A DNA stretch of 64,000 bases from Atopobium fossor DSM 15642 (GTDB lineage Bacteria; Actinomycetota; Coriobacteriia; Coriobacteriales; Atopobiaceae): contig NZ_KI519553.1 in the NCBI RefSeq assembly GCF_000483125.1, forward strand, positions 593,124-657,123. The letters run 5' to 3'. How positions within the stretch are numbered: position 1 is the stretch's first letter; the number at the start of each line of letters is the position of its first letter. A program made the position numbers and the translations under genes. Of the stretch, positions 51,384 to 60,070 are shown one piece after another. The notes beneath the pieces are model-generated. The model had not been told where the DNA came from. It saw nothing but the letters and a program-made list of their open reading frames with translations, and made no database searches.

Positions 51384-52004
51384 ATGTGTACTGATTCTTC
51401 TCATAGCACACCTGGTTCTGGTATTCGCTGGACTGCCGCAAATATAGTTACAACTATTCGAGTTGTGCTCATACCGGCATGGATTTTGATGGCAGAGCTT
51501 ATATATGCAAAGAGCAATGGTGTAGAGGTTAACTGGGGCGGTTTTGCAATTTTTTGTTTCTTTGCCTTCTTGTCTCTTACCGATAAGATAGATGGTTACC
51601 TTGCGCGTAGCAGGGGAGAGGTAACTGTCTTTGGTAAGTTTCTTGATCCCATTGCAGATAAATTATTAGTTGTTACTGGCATGGTTTGGCTATTAGAACA
51701 AGGAGCTATCCCGGCTTGGGCTATTGTGTTGGTAATTTCTCGTGAGTTTTTAGTGTCTGGTTTACGCATGGTCGTTGCTTCTAAAGGCACAGTTATTGCA
51801 GCAAGTAATCTTGGTAAATGGAAAACAGCTACTACCATGGTGGCATTATGTGGCTATATGTTGGCTATTACCCTTCCAGCAGGAATTTTATGGCTCGGTG
51901 TCTTTAGCGTTTCTACAGTAAGTTTTTGTGTTGCTATGATACTAACCGCTTGGTCTGGAATTGACTACTTTATTAAGTCTTGGAGCGCCTTGGGCGAGGA
52001 CTAG
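51384..52004 (+). CDS. pgsA: CDP-diacylglycerol--glycerol-3-phosphate 3-phosphatidyltransferase PgsA
   Basis: Makes phosphatidylglycerol phosphate, first step to phosphatidylglycerol; 206 aa integral membrane enzyme with about five to six hydrophobic segments. The CDP-alcohol transferase motif is complete: DG..AR........G...D...D, seen as DGYLARSRGEVTVFGKFLDP followed by IAD. ATG 51384 has GGGAAAG 9 nt upstream; ATG 51366 and GTG 51345 in the same frame overlap rimO and are less likely. The rimO-pgsA-cinA-recA order is widely conserved. Confidence 0.92.
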   Translation: MCTDSSHSTPGSGIRWTAANIVTTIRVVLIPAWILMAELIYAKSNGVEVNWGGFAIFCFFAFLSLTDKIDGYLARSRGEVTVFGKFLDPIADKLLVVTGMVWLLEQGAIPAWAIVLVISREFLVSGLRMVVASKGTVIAASNLGKWKTATTMVALCGYMLAITLPAGILWLGVFSVSTVSFCVAMILTAWSGIDYFIKSWSALGED

Positions 52005-52017
52005 CAAGGAAATACTC

Positions 52018-52545
52018 ATGACGCACTCTGCATCTTTTGCAGCTTCTTCAGATTTGTTTGAACGAGAAATTCGTGAACTTGCAACGCAAGTTGTGCAATG
52101 TGCTACTGAAGCTCATGTACAGCTTGCAGTAGCAGAGTCTTGTACTGGTGGTTTGGTGAGTGCTGCTCTTACGTCTGTAAGCGGTTCAAGCGCAGTTGTG
52201 CGAGGCGGAGTTACAAGCTATGCAATTGAAGTAAAACACGATGTCCTTGGTGTGGATAATCAAATTTTCTCCACCGTAGGTGCTGTTTCTTCTGAATGTG
52301 CTCAACAAATGGCTCAAGGTGTTTCTCAGGTGCTAAAAGCGGATATTGCAGTATCTGTAACAGGTATTGCAGGACCTACAGGTGCAGAGCCTGGCAAGCC
52401 CATTGGAACAGTATGGTTTGGCTTATGTACCCCTCTTACTTGCAAGAGTTTTGTAAAATATTTTGATGGCAATAGGGATGCTGTTCGTATGCAAGCTACC
52501 CGTACCGCGCTTCAGAGCTTATTGGATGAAATCGCTGCTTGTTAG
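52018..52545 (+). CDS. pncC: Nicotinamide-nucleotide amidase PncC (CinA C-terminal domain only)
   Basis: 175 aa. LAVAESCTGGLVSAALTSVSGSSAVVRGGVTSYAIEVKHDVLGV and SVTGIAGPTGAEPGKPIGTVW are the CinA amidase signatures; the enzyme deamidates NMN in pyridine nucleotide salvage. The N-terminal MoaB-like domain of full CinA is absent, so it is the single-domain form. ATG 52018 follows CAAGGAAA. It lies just upstream of recA, as cinA does in competent Gram-positives. Confidence 0.92.
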   Translation: MTHSASFAASSDLFEREIRELATQVVQCATEAHVQLAVAESCTGGLVSAALTSVSGSSAVVRGGVTSYAIEVKHDVLGVDNQIFSTVGAVSSECAQQMAQGVSQVLKADIAVSVTGIAGPTGAEPGKPIGTVWFGLCTPLTCKSFVKYFDGNRDAVRMQATRTALQSLLDEIAAC

Positions 52546-52605
52546 ATATATGTTAGTAGGTGTTTGATATACGTTAGAAGCCTCTTACAAAATGATTATT
52601 AGTGA

Positions 52606-52634
52606 TTGACATCGAACAGATGTTCGTATATTCT
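52606..52634 (+). promoter_or_regulatory. recA promoter with LexA box in the spacer
   Basis: TTGACA at 52606-52611, a 17 bp spacer and TATTCT at 52629-52634. The spacer contains CGAAC-AGAT-GTTCG (52613-52626), an SOS box of the Gram-positive/actinobacterial type (CGAAC-N4-GTTCG). LexA bound here would cover the promoter. Confidence 0.9.
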
Positions 52635-52658
52635 CTTTTGTGAGAGAAGGGGAGCCAT

Positions 52659-53738
52659 ATGGCAAAAAACAAAGGTGTTAACCGCGAGATTCACGCTAAA
52701 ACAACAGGTGAAGAGCGCGATAAAATGATTGATACCACAACAGCAGAGATTGAGAAGCGCTTTGGTAAAGGCGCAATCATGCGTTTTGGTGATGGTGGAC
52801 CAGATCTTGAGGTGGAAGGAATTCCCACAGGATCTGTTGCTTTGGATGCGGCGCTTGGCATTGGCGGAGTTCCCCGTGGTCGTATTATCGAGATTTACGG
52901 TCCTGAGTCTTCTGGCAAGACTACACTTTCTTTGGAAATCCTGGCCGAAGCTCAGGCTCTTGGCGGTATTGTTGCATTTATTGATGCAGAGCATGCACTG
53001 GATCCTGGTTATGCGGCTCGTATTGGTGTAGATATTGATGATGTTTTAATTTCTCAGCCAGATACCGGTGAGCAAGCTTTGGAAATTTGTGACATGCTCG
53101 TTCGTTCCGGTGCTATCGATGTTGTGGTTGTAGACTCTGTTGCCGCTTTGGTTCCTCGTGCAGAAATTGAAGGAGAGATTGGCGATACAACAGTGGGTTT
53201 GCAGGCACGCTTAATGAGTCAGGCGTTGCGTAAACTTGCTGGGTCTCTCTCTAAGTCTAAGACTACCTGTATTTTCATTAATCAACTTCGCGAGAAGATT
53301 GGTGTTATGTTTGGCAATCCAGAGACGACCCCCGGTGGGCGTGCTCTGAAGTTTTTTGCTTCGGTACGTATGGATATTCGACGCATTGATTCCATTAAGG
53401 AAAGCGGTGAAGTAGTTGGTAATCGCGTACGCGTAAAGATTGTTAAAAACAAGGTAGCTCCACCATTCAAGCAAGCTGAGTTTGACATCATGTATGGTGT
53501 TGGTATCTCCAAGGAAGGCTCTATCTTGGATATGGCTGTAGATTTTGACATTGTTAACAAGTCTGGTGCCTGGTATACCTATCAAACTGAACGTTTGGGA
53601 CAAGGTCGTGAGGCTGCTAAGGAGTTTTTACGCACTAATCCAGATTTATGCCTTGAAATTGAACATAAGGTTCGTGAGGCGTGTGGTCTTGAGTTGAGTG
53701 ATGAGCCTGTTGGTGCACCAATATTAGATAAAGAATAA
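52659..53738 (+). CDS. recA: Recombinase RecA
   Basis: Strand-exchange ATPase and LexA co-protease; 359 aa. Walker [10 protein letters not shown] at 81-89, Walker B region [11 protein letters not shown]1 and L2 loops ([43 protein letters not shown]) and an acidic C terminus. The N-terminal extension [19 protein letters not shown] is longer than in E. coli. ATG 52659 follows GAAGGGGAG. SOS-controlled by the LexA box upstream; recX follows 5 nt later. Confidence 0.98.
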   Translation: MAKNKGVNREIHAKTTGEERDKMIDTTTAEIEKRFGKGAIMRFGDGGPDLEVEGIPTGSVALDAALGIGGVPRGRIIEIYGPESSGKTTLSLEILAEAQALGGIVAFIDAEHALDPGYAARIGVDIDDVLISQPDTGEQALEICDMLVRSGAIDVVVVDSVAALVPRAEIEGEIGDTTVGLQARLMSQALRKLAGSLSKSKTTCIFINQLREKIGVMFGNPETTPGGRALKFFASVRMDIRRIDSIKESGEVVGNRVRVKIVKNKVAPPFKQAEFDIMYGVGISKEGSILDMAVDFDIVNKSGAWYTYQTERLGQGREAAKEFLRTNPDLCLEIEHKVREACGLELSDEPVGAPILDKE

Positions 53739-53743
53739 CTATT

Positions 53744-54409
53744 GTGCCTTGTGATACTTTTTTATGGGATTGTGAGCTTCCAGAGCGCACCACTGCTGCA
53801 TTGGGAGCTCATAAGCCTAAAGCACAGTTACATATATCCTCTGAGGCAACAGGTCAAGAGACATTTTATATTCCTATAGCTGTTGCACGTAAGCTCATAT
53901 CTGCTCAAAAAAAGAATGAGATTAACCCTCAATCACGTGCAGAAGTTTTATATGAGTTTGGACGTATCTCAGAAAGCTGTGCATTTTTACGTCTTACTAA
54001 GATGATTGACAGAAGAGATTACTCTGTTAAAGAGGCATCTGATAAATTGCGCCTTGATGGATATTCTCAAAAAAGCATCGAACATGCCATTGCAAGAGCA
54101 GTGGAATGCAACTTTCTTAATGATCAGCGTTTTGCAGATATTTTTATTCGTTCAAAAATATATATGGGTTGGGGCAAGCTTCGCATAGAAAGAGAGCTTC
54201 TATGTAAGGGGATTGAAGCCAATCATGTTGATGGATGGCCTGAGAAGTTCTTTGAAGAACAAAGCGAGGCTGACCGTGCTTATGATTTTATTTGTACAAA
54301 GTTTATTCCAGAGAAGAATGCCTATCAGAAGTTTATGAGAAAATTAGTATCACGAGGGTTTTCATATAAAGCTTCGTCTGATGCAGTAAAACGATATCTC
54401 CAAGATTAA
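53744..54409 (+). CDS. recX: RecX family regulator of RecA
   Basis: 221 aa. The three-helix RecX repeats begin near residue 75 (SCAFLRLTKMIDRRDYSVKEASDKLRLDGYSQKSIEHAIARAVECNFLNDQRFADIFIRSK) and end VSRGFSYKASSDAVKRYL. RecX proteins bind the RecA filament groove and usually limit its activity. A 70-residue N-terminal extension is not typical of RecX. The start is GTG 53744 without a clear ribosome site; coupling to recA (5 nt gap) is likely. Confidence 0.85.
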   Translation: MPCDTFLWDCELPERTTAALGAHKPKAQLHISSEATGQETFYIPIAVARKLISAQKKNEINPQSRAEVLYEFGRISESCAFLRLTKMIDRRDYSVKEASDKLRLDGYSQKSIEHAIARAVECNFLNDQRFADIFIRSKIYMGWGKLRIERELLCKGIEANHVDGWPEKFFEEQSEADRAYDFICTKFIPEKNAYQKFMRKLVSRGFSYKASSDAVKRYLQD

Positions 54410-54449
54410 ATTTTTTATTCATGCAAATTTTAATAGAGTTCATGAATTA

Positions 54450-54463
54450 CTGCATTTATGCAG
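54450..54463. repeat. Short palindrome CTGCAT-TT-ATGCAG after recX
   Basis: Perfect 6 bp arms with a 2 bp centre, 40 bp after recX. TTCATGAA, another palindrome, lies at 54439-54446. Too short for a confident terminator and without T-run. Confidence 0.4.
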
Positions 54464-54482
54464 GTAGGTCAAATAAAAGAAT

Positions 54483-54511
54483 TTGACAAGAGCATCGTAT
54501 CTCAATACGAT
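54483..54511 (+). promoter_or_regulatory. rny promoter with operator-like palindrome
   Basis: TTGACA at 54483-54488, a 17 bp spacer and TACGAT at 54506-54511, one of the best promoters in the window. The inverted repeat ATCGTAT-CTCA-ATACGAT (54494-54511), with perfect 7 bp arms, covers the spacer and the whole -10. The transcript would have a leader of about 160 nt (54518-54676) with small stems (ACGTC/GACGT near 54535) but no RNA family that I recognise. Confidence 0.65.
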
Positions 54512-54676
54512 TATAGAGTCACTTGAGTTTACTTACGTCTGCCATAGGTTGACGTTTTATATATTTTGATGTGTCTTGCCAACTATATAGCGGTCCTAGG
54601 TGCTCTTTTGACGGGTTCAATCCGTATAGATTGATTCCAGAACTAACTTATACACTTTTTATAGGAGAGCAGTTTT

Positions 54677-56236
54677 ATGGAACCGGTTTCGATTTTGATT
54701 GGCATTGTGTGCCTTATTGCAGGTGCTGCAATTGCCTATTATTTTGCTAATAACGCACATACAAAGCGCGTACAAGAAGCTCAGGCAAAAATCCAAGAGG
54801 CAGAAGATAAGGCTAAGCAGATTCATGCAGATGCTCAGCGTCAGGCAGAAACATCTCGTAAGGAAGCTGTTCTTGAAGCTAAAGAAGAAATCCTGCAAAT
54901 GAAGCAGGCATCTGAGAATGAAGAACGTCAGCGCAAGAGCGAGCTTCGTAGCATGGAAAATCGTATCATGCAACGCGAGGAGTCGCTTGATCGTCGCAAT
55001 GATGTACTTGATAAGCGTGAGCATCAACTTTCCAGCTTGCAAGGCCAGCTTGACCGCAGGCGTAATGATTTAGACGGTATTATTTCTCAACAGACCACAG
55101 AGTTGGAGCGTATTTCTGCACTTACCACCGACGACGCACATAAAGAACTTCTCGATAGGGTTCGTAAGGATACCATCAAGGAAGAAGCTCAGATTTTACG
55201 TGAGTCCGAGACTCGTGTTCGTGCAGAGGCCGAGAAAACCGCGCGTAAGATTGTTTCTATTGCAATCCAGCGCTGTGCTTCTGATCAGGCCGGTGAGATT
55301 ACCGTAACTTCCGTACATATTCCTTCCGATGACTTAAAGGGTCGTATCATTGGTCGTGAAGGTCGTAATATTCGTACCTTTGAACAGATTTCTGGTGTTT
55401 CACTGGTTATTGACGACACACCTGAAACCGTTGTGCTTTCCAGTTTTGATCCTGTCCGACGCGAAACTGCTCGTGTTGCCCTAGAAAATCTCATTGCAGA
55501 TGGGCGAATTCATCCTGCTCGAATTGAAGAGATGTATAAGAAGGCAGAAGAGCTTGTAAATCAGCGAGTTCAGGAGGCGGGTGAGCAAGCTGCATTTGAT
55601 TGTGGCATGCATGATTTGCACCCAGAGGTTATTAAAATTTTGGGTAAACTGCGTTATCGTACGTCATTTGGACAGAATGTTCTTCAGCATTCTATACAGG
55701 TGGCAGAGCTTTGTGCCATTATGGCGTCTGAGCTTGGTATTGACCCTACTCCCGTAAAGCGTGCTGGCTTGTTGCACGACATTGGAAAGGCTATCGATCA
55801 CGAAGTTGAAGGTCCTCACGCTGTTATTGGTGCTGATTTTGCTCGTCGTTATGGAGAGCGTGCAGACATCGTACATGCTATCGAGGCCCACCATGCAGAC
55901 ATTGAGCCTAATACCATCATGGATCTTCTCGTTCAAGCTGCAGATGCTATTTCTGCAGCTCGCCCAGGCGCTCGTCGTGAATCTGCAGAAAATTACATTA
56001 AGCGCCTTGAGAAGCTTGAGACTATCTCTAATGCCCATGATGGTGTTGAGCGTACCTATGCAATGCAAGCTGGTCGTGAGTTGCATGTAATGGTTGAGCC
56101 TCAAAAGATTTCTGACTCCGAAGCAACTGTTTTGGCACATGATATTGCTCAGCAAATTGAGGATGAGATGGAATATCCCGGTCAAGTTCGCGTTGTTGTT
56201 ATTCGTGAATCTCGAGCAGTAGACATTGCTAAATAG
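54677..56236 (+). CDS. rny: Ribonuclease Y
   Basis: Membrane-anchored endoribonuclease that starts mRNA decay; 519 aa. One membrane segment at about 4-25, a long charged coiled coil (25-200), a KH domain with LKGRIIGREGRNIRTFEQISG (about 220-240) and an HD domain with LLHDIGKAIDHEVEGPHAVIG (about 366-386) and AHHADIEP. ATG 54677 follows ATAGGAGAG. The following ATPase gene starts 3 nt after its stop, suggesting an operon with it and perhaps spoVS. Confidence 0.96.
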   Translation: MEPVSILIGIVCLIAGAAIAYYFANNAHTKRVQEAQAKIQEAEDKAKQIHADAQRQAETSRKEAVLEAKEEILQMKQASENEERQRKSELRSMENRIMQREESLDRRNDVLDKREHQLSSLQGQLDRRRNDLDGIISQQTTELERISALTTDDAHKELLDRVRKDTIKEEAQILRESETRVRAEAEKTARKIVSIAIQRCASDQAGEITVTSVHIPSDDLKGRIIGREGRNIRTFEQISGVSLVIDDTPETVVLSSFDPVRRETARVALENLIADGRIHPARIEEMYKKAEELVNQRVQEAGEQAAFDCGMHDLHPEVIKILGKLRYRTSFGQNVLQHSIQVAELCAIMASELGIDPTPVKRAGLLHDIGKAIDHEVEGPHAVIGADFARRYGERADIVHAIEAHHADIEPNTIMDLLVQAADAISAARPGARRESAENYIKRLEKLETISNAHDGVERTYAMQAGRELHVMVEPQKISDSEATVLAHDIAQQIEDEMEYPGQVRVVVIRESRAVDIAK

Positions 56237-56239
56237 GCT

Positions 56240-57331
56240 ATGAGCAACGAAGCTCAAAAACATAACAACTTGTTTGATTTTGTGGAAACAGTATCAGGCG
56301 ATAAAACCCTTCGCGTTGAGGAAAACCTAGGCGAGGGGTTTGTCCGTCTACGTGTAGCTGAGGCAGAGCGGCGTCAGGCAAAGCATGATATTCGCTGCTC
56401 TGAGGATGTTATTGTCGAGATGCTCCGTAACTCACGCGATGCTGGTGCACAACATATTTATGTGGCAACTGCGCGTGATAGGGATATGCGCTCTATTGTT
56501 ATTCTTGATGATGGTCAAGGTATTCCAGAGTATATGCAAGAAAAGGTTTTTGATGCGCGCGTAACCTCCAAGCTAGAATCCATGCACATGGATCGTTGGG
56601 GAGTTCATGGTCGCGGTATGGCTTTGTATTCTATTAAAGAAAATTCTGACGAAGCACGTGTCATGTCCTCTGGTCTTGGAAAGGGTACATCCATCCGGAT
56701 TGTAACTGACACCACCAGACTATCCGAACGTGCAGATCAATCAACCTGGCCCCAAATCGGAACTGATGATGAGGGCGCTCAGAGTGTGGTACGTGGTCCT
56801 CATAATATTGTTCGTACATGCTGTGAGTTTGCATTAGAAGAACGACCTCAGGTATCGGTATATCTTGGATCTCCTGCAGAGATTGTTGCAACTATTCGCT
56901 CCCGTGTGCGCTCTGAGATTGATGAAACAGAACTATTATTTATTGATTCTTTAGAGTTTCTACCGGTACTTCATAGGTTATATGCAGCAGCAGATGCTAT
57001 TGATTTGCAAGAAGTTTCAAGAAGTCTTGGGTTAGATATATCAGAACGTACCGCCCATCGTATCCTTGCTCATCAGATTAAGCCTCAGCGTAGTGTTATT
57101 GCTCAACTAACACACTCTACAGATGATTTAGGCGCTCATGAAGTTGACCTTCTTAAAGATCGTCGTGGTCTCAAATTATCACAAGATGACCTAGATGATT
57201 TCTCTCGTTTGCTTGAACGTGATTTTGAACTTATTGCAAAGCGCTATTATGTTTCACTCGCGGGTCAACCAAAAATTAGGGTATCTAAAAATAGAATTTC
57301 GGTAAGTTTTGAGATAGATAAGGACGATTAA
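56240..57331 (+). CDS. Uncharacterised GHKL (Hsp90/MutL-like) ATPase
   Basis: 363 aa. The N-terminal 160 residues show all Bergerat-fold motifs: N box EMLRNSRDAGA (Glu60, Asn64, Asp67), G1 DDGQGIP (90-96), G2 GVHGRGMALYSI (121-132) and GLGKGTSI (145-152). That predicts ATP binding and, with Glu60, hydrolysis as in Hsp90, MutL, type II topoisomerases and MORC. It is not a sensor kinase: no His-box, no membrane segment, no sensor domain. The middle and C-terminal 200 residues are unfamiliar; LQEVSRSLGLDISERTAHRILA (about 254-275) may be a helix-turn-helix, and the end forms predicted beta strands. ATG 56240 is 3 nt after rny, and spoVS follows 108 nt later. Function unknown; RNA or chromosome work with its neighbours is a guess. 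Confidence 0.85.
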   Translation: MSNEAQKHNNLFDFVETVSGDKTLRVEENLGEGFVRLRVAEAERRQAKHDIRCSEDVIVEMLRNSRDAGAQHIYVATARDRDMRSIVILDDGQGIPEYMQEKVFDARVTSKLESMHMDRWGVHGRGMALYSIKENSDEARVMSSGLGKGTSIRIVTDTTRLSERADQSTWPQIGTDDEGAQSVVRGPHNIVRTCCEFALEERPQVSVYLGSPAEIVATIRSRVRSEIDETELLFIDSLEFLPVLHRLYAAADAIDLQEVSRSLGLDISERTAHRILAHQIKPQRSVIAQLTHSTDDLGAHEVDLLKDRRGLKLSQDDLDDFSRLLERDFELIAKRYYVSLAGQPKIRVSKNRISVSFEIDKDD

Positions 57332-57439
57332 CTGCATTTCTAATCTTCCGTTTATTTTGTCCGAACGGTATCGTAAAATGAATCCGCCTAAACGTAGTAC
57401 ATACATGCTTACATAAAACATTTTGTAGGAGTCACATAC

Positions 57440-57736
57440 ATGGAGTTTCTAAAAGTATCAAGCAAGTCTTCACCTGCATCGGTTGCTGGTGCTATCGCCG
57501 GCATGGTTAAGGATGGAACTCCAGTAAACATGCAGTGTGTAGGTGCTGGCGCTGTTAACCAAGCAATTAAGGCCTTAGCTATTGCACGTGGATTCTTGAT
57601 TCCAACTGGCATTGATATTTCTTGTGCTCCTACATTTTCTGATATTTCCATTGGTGGAGAAAATCGTACGGCTATCCGCATTGCTGTGTATGTACATCGT
57701 TTAGCTGCACCTACGGCAGAAACTTCTGTCGAGTAA
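57440..57736 (+). CDS. spoVS: Stage V sporulation protein S family (Alba-like)
   Basis: 98 aa with the conserved beginning MEFLKVSSKSSPASVAGAIAG, GAGAVNQAIKALAIARGFL and AVYVHRL. In Bacillus it affects septation and coat assembly; the fold resembles Alba nucleic-acid-binding proteins. No other sporulation gene is visible and the inferred lineage does not sporulate, so a general nucleic-acid role is more likely. ATG 57440 has GTAGGAG upstream. A TAAAAT -10-like element lies about 60 nt upstream. Confidence 0.94.
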   Translation: MEFLKVSSKSSPASVAGAIAGMVKDGTPVNMQCVGAGAVNQAIKALAIARGFLIPTGIDISCAPTFSDISIGGENRTAIRIAVYVHRLAAPTAETSVE

Positions 57737-57763
57737 TTGTTTGTTTTTGGAGAGAACTTCTTA

Positions 57764-59134
57764 ATGGCTGATTTTCCTGTTCTTGTAGGTAAGACCTACT
57801 CTATTAAAACCTTTGGCTGCCAAATGAATTTGCATGATTCCGAGCGCGTCTCGGGTCTCTTGGATTCTGTAGGTATGAACGAGGCTTCTTCAATGGAGGA
57901 AGCTGATGCTGATATTTTTATGACTTGCTGCGTGCGTGAGAAGGCAGATACACGTTTATATGGTCAAGTTTCCTCTTTAGTAAGTGCCCCTATACCCGCT
58001 GCTGGAAAGCGTGTTGTTGCTGTTGGAGGCTGTATTGCACAGCGTGATGGAGAAAATCTGCGCAACAATATTCCTAATGTAGATGTTGTTTTTGGTACAC
58101 AGGCCATTCAAAACTTGCCTCATCTACTTACTGAGGCTTTTGGCTCTGAGAGTCACACAACTTTGTATGCGGACACCGAAGAGACCTACAAGAACTTCTC
58201 TACAGATTTGCCAAGCAACCGAGTACAGTCTTTTCATGCCTGGCTGCCCATTATGACGGGGTGTAATAATTTCTGCAGCTATTGCATAGTTCCTTATGTT
58301 CGCGGTCGAGAAAACAGTCGTGACATCGAGGATATTGTTATCGAGGCAGAACATCTTGTTCATGATGGTGTACGTGAAATCACCTTACTTGGTCAGAATG
58401 TCAATTCATATGGCCGTAGTATTTACGGCGAGCCGCGCTTTGCAGAGTTACTGCGTCGTGTGGGGAATACTGGCATCGAACGTCTGCGTTTTACGTCATC
58501 TCATCCAAAAGATTTGTCTACGCAAACCATTGCTGCCATGGCAGAAACTCCAGCTGTCATGCCTCATCTACATTTAGCAGTTCAGAGTGGCTCTACTAAT
58601 GTACTGCGTAAGATGAATCGTCGTTACACGCGTGAAGACTACCTTCGTTTAGTAGACAATATACGTGCTTCCATGCCAGACATTGCGCTTTCCACAGACA
58701 TTATCGTTGGTTTTCCTGGTGAGACTGAAGAAGATTTTAAACAGACGCTTTCTTTGATCGAAGAGGTTGGATTTTCTTCTGCATTTACCTTTATCTACTC
58801 TAAGCGTCCCGGTACACCTGCCGAGAAAATCATTGATCCAACACCTCATGAGGTTATTCAAGAGCGTTTTGAACGCCTCGCTCAGCTGGTAAGTGATCTT
58901 TCATATAAGTCCAATCAAGCTGATCTTCATACGGTTGCTGAGGTACTTGTAGAAGGTCTCTCTAAGTCTGATGAGACTATTATGGTTGGGCATAGTCGTA
59001 AAAACCAAACAGTTCATTTTCCAATTCCAGAAAAAATGATTGCTCAGGATCTTATCGGTAAGATTGTAGATATACAGGTTGATGAGGCTCGTACCTGGTA
59101 CTTACGTGGACCCATGATTGGTGATCCTCGATGA
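57764..59134 (+). CDS. miaB: tRNA i6A37 methylthiotransferase MiaB
   Basis: 456 aa radical SAM enzyme converting i6A37 to ms2i6A37. FGCQMNLHDSERV, CCVREKA and GGCIAQRDG carry the auxiliary cluster cysteines, GCNNFCSYCIVPYVRGRENSR the SAM cluster, and the TRAM domain closes the protein. ATG 57764 has GGAGAG 9 nt upstream; the open frame to 57737 overlaps the spoVS end and was not used. The next gene, miaA, makes its substrate, and the two overlap by 4 nt. Confidence 0.96.
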   Translation: MADFPVLVGKTYSIKTFGCQMNLHDSERVSGLLDSVGMNEASSMEEADADIFMTCCVREKADTRLYGQVSSLVSAPIPAAGKRVVAVGGCIAQRDGENLRNNIPNVDVVFGTQAIQNLPHLLTEAFGSESHTTLYADTEETYKNFSTDLPSNRVQSFHAWLPIMTGCNNFCSYCIVPYVRGRENSRDIEDIVIEAEHLVHDGVREITLLGQNVNSYGRSIYGEPRFAELLRRVGNTGIERLRFTSSHPKDLSTQTIAAMAETPAVMPHLHLAVQSGSTNVLRKMNRRYTREDYLRLVDNIRASMPDIALSTDIIVGFPGETEEDFKQTLSLIEEVGFSSAFTFIYSKRPGTPAEKIIDPTPHEVIQERFERLAQLVSDLSYKSNQADLHTVAEVLVEGLSKSDETIMVGHSRKNQTVHFPIPEKMIAQDLIGKIVDIQVDEARTWYLRGPMIGDPR

Positions 59135-60063
59135 CAAACCCTGTTGTTTGCATTGTTGGCCCAACAGCATCTGGTAAAAGTGCTCTAGCCGATTTACTGG
59201 CGGAGCATTTTTGTGTTCCTGTCATTTCCGTTGATGCTATGCAAGTGTATAGAGGTATGGATATTGGTACTGCTAAAACACCAATACATAAGCGTCGCGT
59301 AGAGCTACAAATGGTTGATGTGTGTGATGTTAATCAAAATTATTCGGTAGATATATTTCAAAAACAAGCACGTCACTGCGTCGATACACTTTTATCTGAG
59401 AAACGCCAGCCTATTTTATGTGGAGGTACAGGACTGTATCTCGATGCTGTTATTGATGAAATGAATTTTCCTTCTGGAGATGTTCAAAGTCTTTCTCGTG
59501 AGAAATATACTCGCTATGTAGAGAATGAAGGTAAAGAAGCGCTTTATGCATTACTGCAAAAAAAAGATCCTGCAAGCGCTCAAGAGATTCACCCTAACAA
59601 TATTCGTCGTATTATCCGTGCTTTGGAGTTGTGTGATCAGGGTCAGTCTTATGCCTCTATTCACAAAGGTCTTCTTGATAGAAAATCACATTATTCTGTC
59701 CTCATTTTTGGCCTTACGCGTAATAGAGAAGAACTCTATAGACGCATTGATGAGCGAGTTGATCTCATGTTTGAGCAAGGACTTGTAGATGAGGTACAAG
59801 GTCTTTTGAACAGAGGTCTGAGAAATTCTAAAACCGCTTATAAAGCAATCGGGTACAAAGAAATTATTGATGCATTTGAGGGACTTACTTCTATAGATGA
59901 GGCTCGTAAACGTATCAAGATGCACACTAGAAGATATGCAAAACGTCAGCTCTCTTGGCTAAGACGTGACAAAAGAACTATATGGCTTTCCTTGGATGAG
60001 CTTAGCCAACAAGAAGCTTTTGAATTCATTGTATATTCAATTAAGCAGTGGAAACGAGATTAG
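59131..60063 (+). CDS. miaA: tRNA dimethylallyltransferase MiaA
   Basis: Adds the isopentenyl group to A37 of tRNAs reading UNN codons; 310 aa. P-loop GPTASGKSALA at 9-19, DAMQVYRGMDIGTAK at about 36-50, and GGTGLYL. The tRNA-binding insertion follows, with RRYAKRQLSWLRRD near the C terminus. ATG 59131 overlaps the miaB stop (ATGA). Together with miaB it supplies both steps to ms2i6A. Confidence 0.96.
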   Translation: MTNPVVCIVGPTASGKSALADLLAEHFCVPVISVDAMQVYRGMDIGTAKTPIHKRRVELQMVDVCDVNQNYSVDIFQKQARHCVDTLLSEKRQPILCGGTGLYLDAVIDEMNFPSGDVQSLSREKYTRYVENEGKEALYALLQKKDPASAQEIHPNNIRRIIRALELCDQGQSYASIHKGLLDRKSHYSVLIFGLTRNREELYRRIDERVDLMFEQGLVDEVQGLLNRGLRNSKTAYKAIGYKEIIDAFEGLTSIDEARKRIKMHTRRYAKRQLSWLRRDKRTIWLSLDELSQQEAFEFIVYSIKQWKRD

Positions 60064-60070
60064 TATCAAT

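Noticed and set aside
54605-54630. tRNA T-arm-like GGTTCAATCC in the rny leader
   Set aside because: The flanking stem pairs only four bases, and no acceptor, anticodon or D arm can be built around it; a chance match.
56240-56720. Reading the GHKL protein as a two-component sensor kinase
   Set aside because: There is no phospho-acceptor His domain, sensor or membrane segment; the ATP-binding fold is at the N terminus as in Hsp90/MutL proteins, not at the C terminus.
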